Shown: one piece after another, positions 61,120 to 64,000 of the stretch | Layout: each line of letters opens with the position of its first letter | How positions within the stretch are numbered: the first letter of the stretch is position 1 | Source: Cynocephalus volans | Lineage: Eukaryota > Chordata > Mammalia > Dermoptera > Cynocephalidae | Assembly (NCBI RefSeq): GCF_027409185.1 | Contig: NC_084463.1 | Span: 160,123,869 to 160,187,868, forward strand | Reading direction: 5' to 3' | DNA length: 64,000 nucleotides | The notes under the pieces: generated by a model | What the model was told of the DNA's origin: nothing | Databases searched by the model: none | Seen by the model: the letters and a program-made list of their open reading frames with translations, nothing else | Made by a program: the position numbers and the translations under genes

Positions 61120-63960
61120 TCTGGAGGCCTGAGCCCTGCCTGCCTGGCATTTCCCTTTGGGCAGGGTTTGGGGAAATACCCCTTGCCCGCCCACCCAGGC
61201 CCCCTGGCTCCTCATGGGCCCAGGTCCATGGTCTTTTTATTGAAGCTCCTTATCATTCAGGGCCCACACCTGGCACCCTATGCGATACCAGCACCCCTTC
61301 CCGGGCGAAGTCCAGGGTCAGCCCCAAGTCTGCCTCATAAAGCCGGGAGTGGCTCCGATTTACAATTGCTGGGCAGCCTTTGCCCACTCTAACATCCCCA
61401 CGCCCTCTGTCCCCAGGTTCTTTTGTTTCCTTGTTTCTTTCCCAACCAGAGCTGGGCCCCAGGCTCAAGTTTGGCCACCGTGTCCTCTGCCCTCTGCCCT
61501 TTGCCCACCTCCCTGCTGCAGCCACGGGGCAGAGGGACAGCAAGGGAGGGACAGCTGGGCTTCTGTCAGTCTCCAAGGACCTCCAATGCCCAATTTCATG
61601 AGGATGGCCCCATACAGAAAGCTGGAGAAACGACAGAGAGAGAGAAGAGCAGGGGGCAGAGGGGAGCCAGAGAAAGAGAAAGTGAGGCAGAGGGACCAAA
61701 AAGAGAAAGAGGAGAGGTGGGCAGAGTACTGAGAGATCGGAGAAAACAGGGACAGGGAAGTGTAGTGGTCGGGGAGAAAGGGGTTAACAGGGAACTTGAA
61801 AAGATGCTGATACACAAACCTGCAGGCAGTATAAGAACAGGGCCATGAGCAGCCACAGCCCTGGAAGAACACAGTACCCAGCAGTCCGAGAGCCAGCAGG
61901 GGCCTGGGAGCTGGGTGACCTCGAGCAAGAAGCTTAATCTCCCTGAGCCCCTGCTGGTTTGTCATATGCAAACCCGGGCTTGTGAGGCCATCCTGCACAC
62001 TGGCCTGGACTAACGGGAAGCTGCCTACCCTTCTGCTTTTGGGTCTGTCCCTGCTGTGGGGAGAGCAAAGAGCTGCTGACCAGGATCCCTGAACTGACCC
62101 GGGGCTCCTGGGGACAGACCTTTCTCCTGCAAAGTGTGTTCTCATCCCTTCCCAGACAGGTTCTGGCTCAAGAGGCTTCAGTGACAGGTGCCAGTGCCAG
62201 TCCTGCCGAGACCCAGTGGGCATTTCAAGAGACTCCAAAGCTTCTGTAGAGAAAAGGGAACTTTTAGAGTGGACTTGGGCCGTGCCACCCTTTGCCAGAG
62301 GCAGAAACAGGCCCAGAGAGTCAGAGGAGGCTATCCAAGGTCACAGAGCAAGGCCTCAGGGCCGTGCTGGCCTGGCAGCCTCTCTGAAGCGGCATCCTTT
62401 CTCTTGGAATGTAGTCACGGTAGGATGGGGGATCCCCAGGCAGGGATCCTTCTGCCTGGGAGGAGGGGCTGCCGATAAAGATACCACAGCTGGTGACCGG
62501 CTCCCCACCCCCACTTCAGGTCCAGCAGCCCTTCCCAGAAGCCTGGGCAAGACAAGCCTCCTGCTGTGTGGGGTCTAAGTGCCCTGGCGTGGCAGAGGCA
62601 GTGCTCAATCCAGAGTCCTGGCACCACAGAGCTAGGCAGCTCTGAGATCTAATGCTGTTTCTCCCATCCCACAGATGGAAATTGAGGCACAGAGCAGGAG
62701 GGGCTTTCCCAGGTCCCCAGTGACTGCACAGGTCCCTTCCTCTCTTACTCAGAAGGGCTGGTGACCCTGCAGAAAGGTGCCTGGGCTCAGGAGCACCATG
62801 GGGCAGAGGGGTTGTGGGGGTCCGACGGCCCAGGAAGTGTCTTACCTGGCTGCCTGGCTGGCCCTCGGGGCACAAGGAGGAAGTGGGGACGCCCTGAGCC
62901 CAGCGCCTTTTGAGCTTGTTGGCCCAGCCCCTGGCAGCAGTTAATGATTATCCCACCACCATCAATATGGATCACAAGTGCGGTTCGAAGGGCAGGAAAC
63001 CCTGGACTGTGCCCCGGCAGGGTGGGGCAGGCCCAGGAAGCATCAGGCTGGGCCCCTGTCTGCCAGTCCTGGTGGCATCAGACCCTAGCCATCTGCAGCC
63101 CAATCACCCTCCGGGCCTCACTCCCCCAACCTCCTGCTTGGCCTCTGCCCCAGGTGGCCATAGGCAGCCAGGACCTCAGGGTCCCCCAGGACAAAGATTC
63201 TGTGCCATCATGCTGCCCAGATCTTCCCCACTGAGGGGCGCAGGGGCCACAAAGAGGGAGCTGGTGTGTGTGTGGGGGGGTCTTTGCTAGCCCAAGAAGT
63301 CTGCAGATAAGCCCAGAAAGATGACGGTTCTCTAACTCTGTGACTCCTAACCTGAACCTTAGTTTCCCCACGGGCCCACCCACCTCTGTGGGGAGCTGGG
63401 TGGGGAAGGGCATGGGAGCAGCTTCTTTTTTGTTCACAAGAAACAATGTGTGTGTGTAGGGGGAACAGTAGGCATTTTCCCGATTTCATGTCAAGTTACG
63501 TGCACGTGTCTGTCAGGACCATTCTAACCACAGCACTGCCCCAGCACCCCTCCCACTCCAAGGTCTGAAGCTGGGACCTCAGAGCAGAGAGCCAGTCACT
63601 CCAAAAGCCTTGTGCTAGAGACGGTGGGAGCAGCCTCCAGAGGGCCCAGGGCTTGGCCTTGCAGGAGTGATGTGCCTGGTCCCTATCAGCTAGGCAAAGA
63701 CCACCAGAAGGGACCAGAGGCTCAGAGACCCAGGACGTAGCCTCAGGTCACACAGTCAGGGCCTGTGCCTTCTTGGTGTCCCCTACAGCCCCACCATTTG
63801 CTCTGGTCCCAAAGTGAGGCTGGACTGGGGTGGGAGGGTGTGGAGACCTCTGGTGGTGACACGGGAAGTGCTGGGTGCAGAGGTGGGATCTGGGCAGGAG
63901 CCAAGGTCAAAGCTGAGGTCAGGGCTTACAGGGGCTGTACAGGTATGTAGGACCCAAGAG
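61120..63960 (-). other. Upstream/primary-transcript region of the miRNA cluster
   Basis: No protein-coding exon is supported. The DNA is unique and GC-rich with almost no SINEs, in contrast to 50.6-58 kb. It probably contains the pri-miR-194-2/192 promoter near the HNF1 site. Confidence 0.45.
62940..62952 (+). promoter_or_regulatory. HNF1 binding site upstream of the miR-194-2/192 cluster
   Basis: GTTAATGATTATC matches the palindromic HNF1 consensus GTTAATNATTAAC at 11 of the 12 specified positions. It lies 1.8 kb upstream of pre-miR-194-2 in transcription direction. HNF1A control of this cluster is established in human intestine and liver. An ATCAATAT motif (HNF6/ONECUT-like) follows about 10 bp later at 62961-62968. 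Confidence 0.7.
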
Positions 63961-63981
63961 AGGGGCTTGCGGTGGGCACAG

Positions 63982-63987
63982 TTTATT
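63982..63987 (-). terminator. Poly(A) signal, probably of ATG2A
   Basis: The plus strand tttatt gives AATAAA on the minus strand 13 bases from the window edge. It lies about 2.9 kb upstream of miR-194-2, where the 3' end of the minus-strand gene ATG2A is expected from human gene order. No ATG2A coding sequence is inside the window. Confidence 0.5.
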
Positions 63988-64000
63988 CCACTTCATGCAG

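Overview
This is a piece of a placental mammal nuclear genome. Two multi-exon, GT-AG-spliced genes on the minus strand carry nearly all the coding sequence. From low to high coordinate these are CDC42BPG (MRCK gamma kinase, 37 coding exons, ATG at 22424, stop at 4693) and EHD1 (EH-domain ATPase, 5 coding exons, ATG at 50436, stop at 29882). Further up, also on the minus strand, is the miR-194-2 / miR-192 microRNA cluster (about 60.82-61.12 kb). The order matches the human 11q13 neighbourhood MEN1 - CDC42BPG - EHD1 - MIR192/MIR194-2 - ATG2A as I remember it. A poly(A) signal at the last bases of the window sits where the 3' end of ATG2A would be expected.

The species is not stated. There are no Alu elements, but more than 20 SINEs derived from a tRNA-Ile-like sequence: monomers, head-to-tail dimers and a third GC-rich dimer type. 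This excludes an anthropoid and points to a lineage with tRNA-Ile-type SINEs. Colugos (CYN SINEs) and horseshoe/leaf-nosed bats (Rhin-1-type) are the two candidates I consider, and I cannot decide between them. Mammal-wide relics (MIR, L1 3' ends, hAT-Charlie elements, MLT1-like LTRs) make up much of the rest.

Layout: 1-3.6 kb, repeat-rich intergenic DNA with nested insertions. 3.6-22.4 kb, CDC42BPG with its 3' UTR and a GC-rich promoter. 22.4-28.3 kb, intergenic, with paired ACTACA motifs and a CTCF-like site. 28.3-50.6 kb, EHD1, with a 12 kb second intron full of repeats and a promoter that combines TATA and initiator motifs with CpG-rich sequence. 50.6-60.8 kb, intergenic, with a long CA compound satellite and a small GC-rich islet holding an exact 14-base CTCF core. 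60.8-64 kb, the microRNA cluster and, 1.8 kb upstream of it, a near-perfect HNF1 site.

I joined both genes exon by exon. Every splice phase closes, giving 1548 codons for MRCK gamma and 534 for EHD1, so both look functional. MRCK gamma is a CDC42-effector kinase acting on actomyosin; EHD1 remodels recycling-endosome membranes; miR-192/194 are epithelial (liver, gut, kidney) microRNAs. They are neighbours rather than an operon. I found no wholly new system. The most interesting signals are a lost splice acceptor in CDC42BPG, a tandem CCAAT-box duplication, a convergent CTCF-like pair around EHD1, a SINE-L1 chimera, and a 3'-truncated SINE between perfect target-site duplications.
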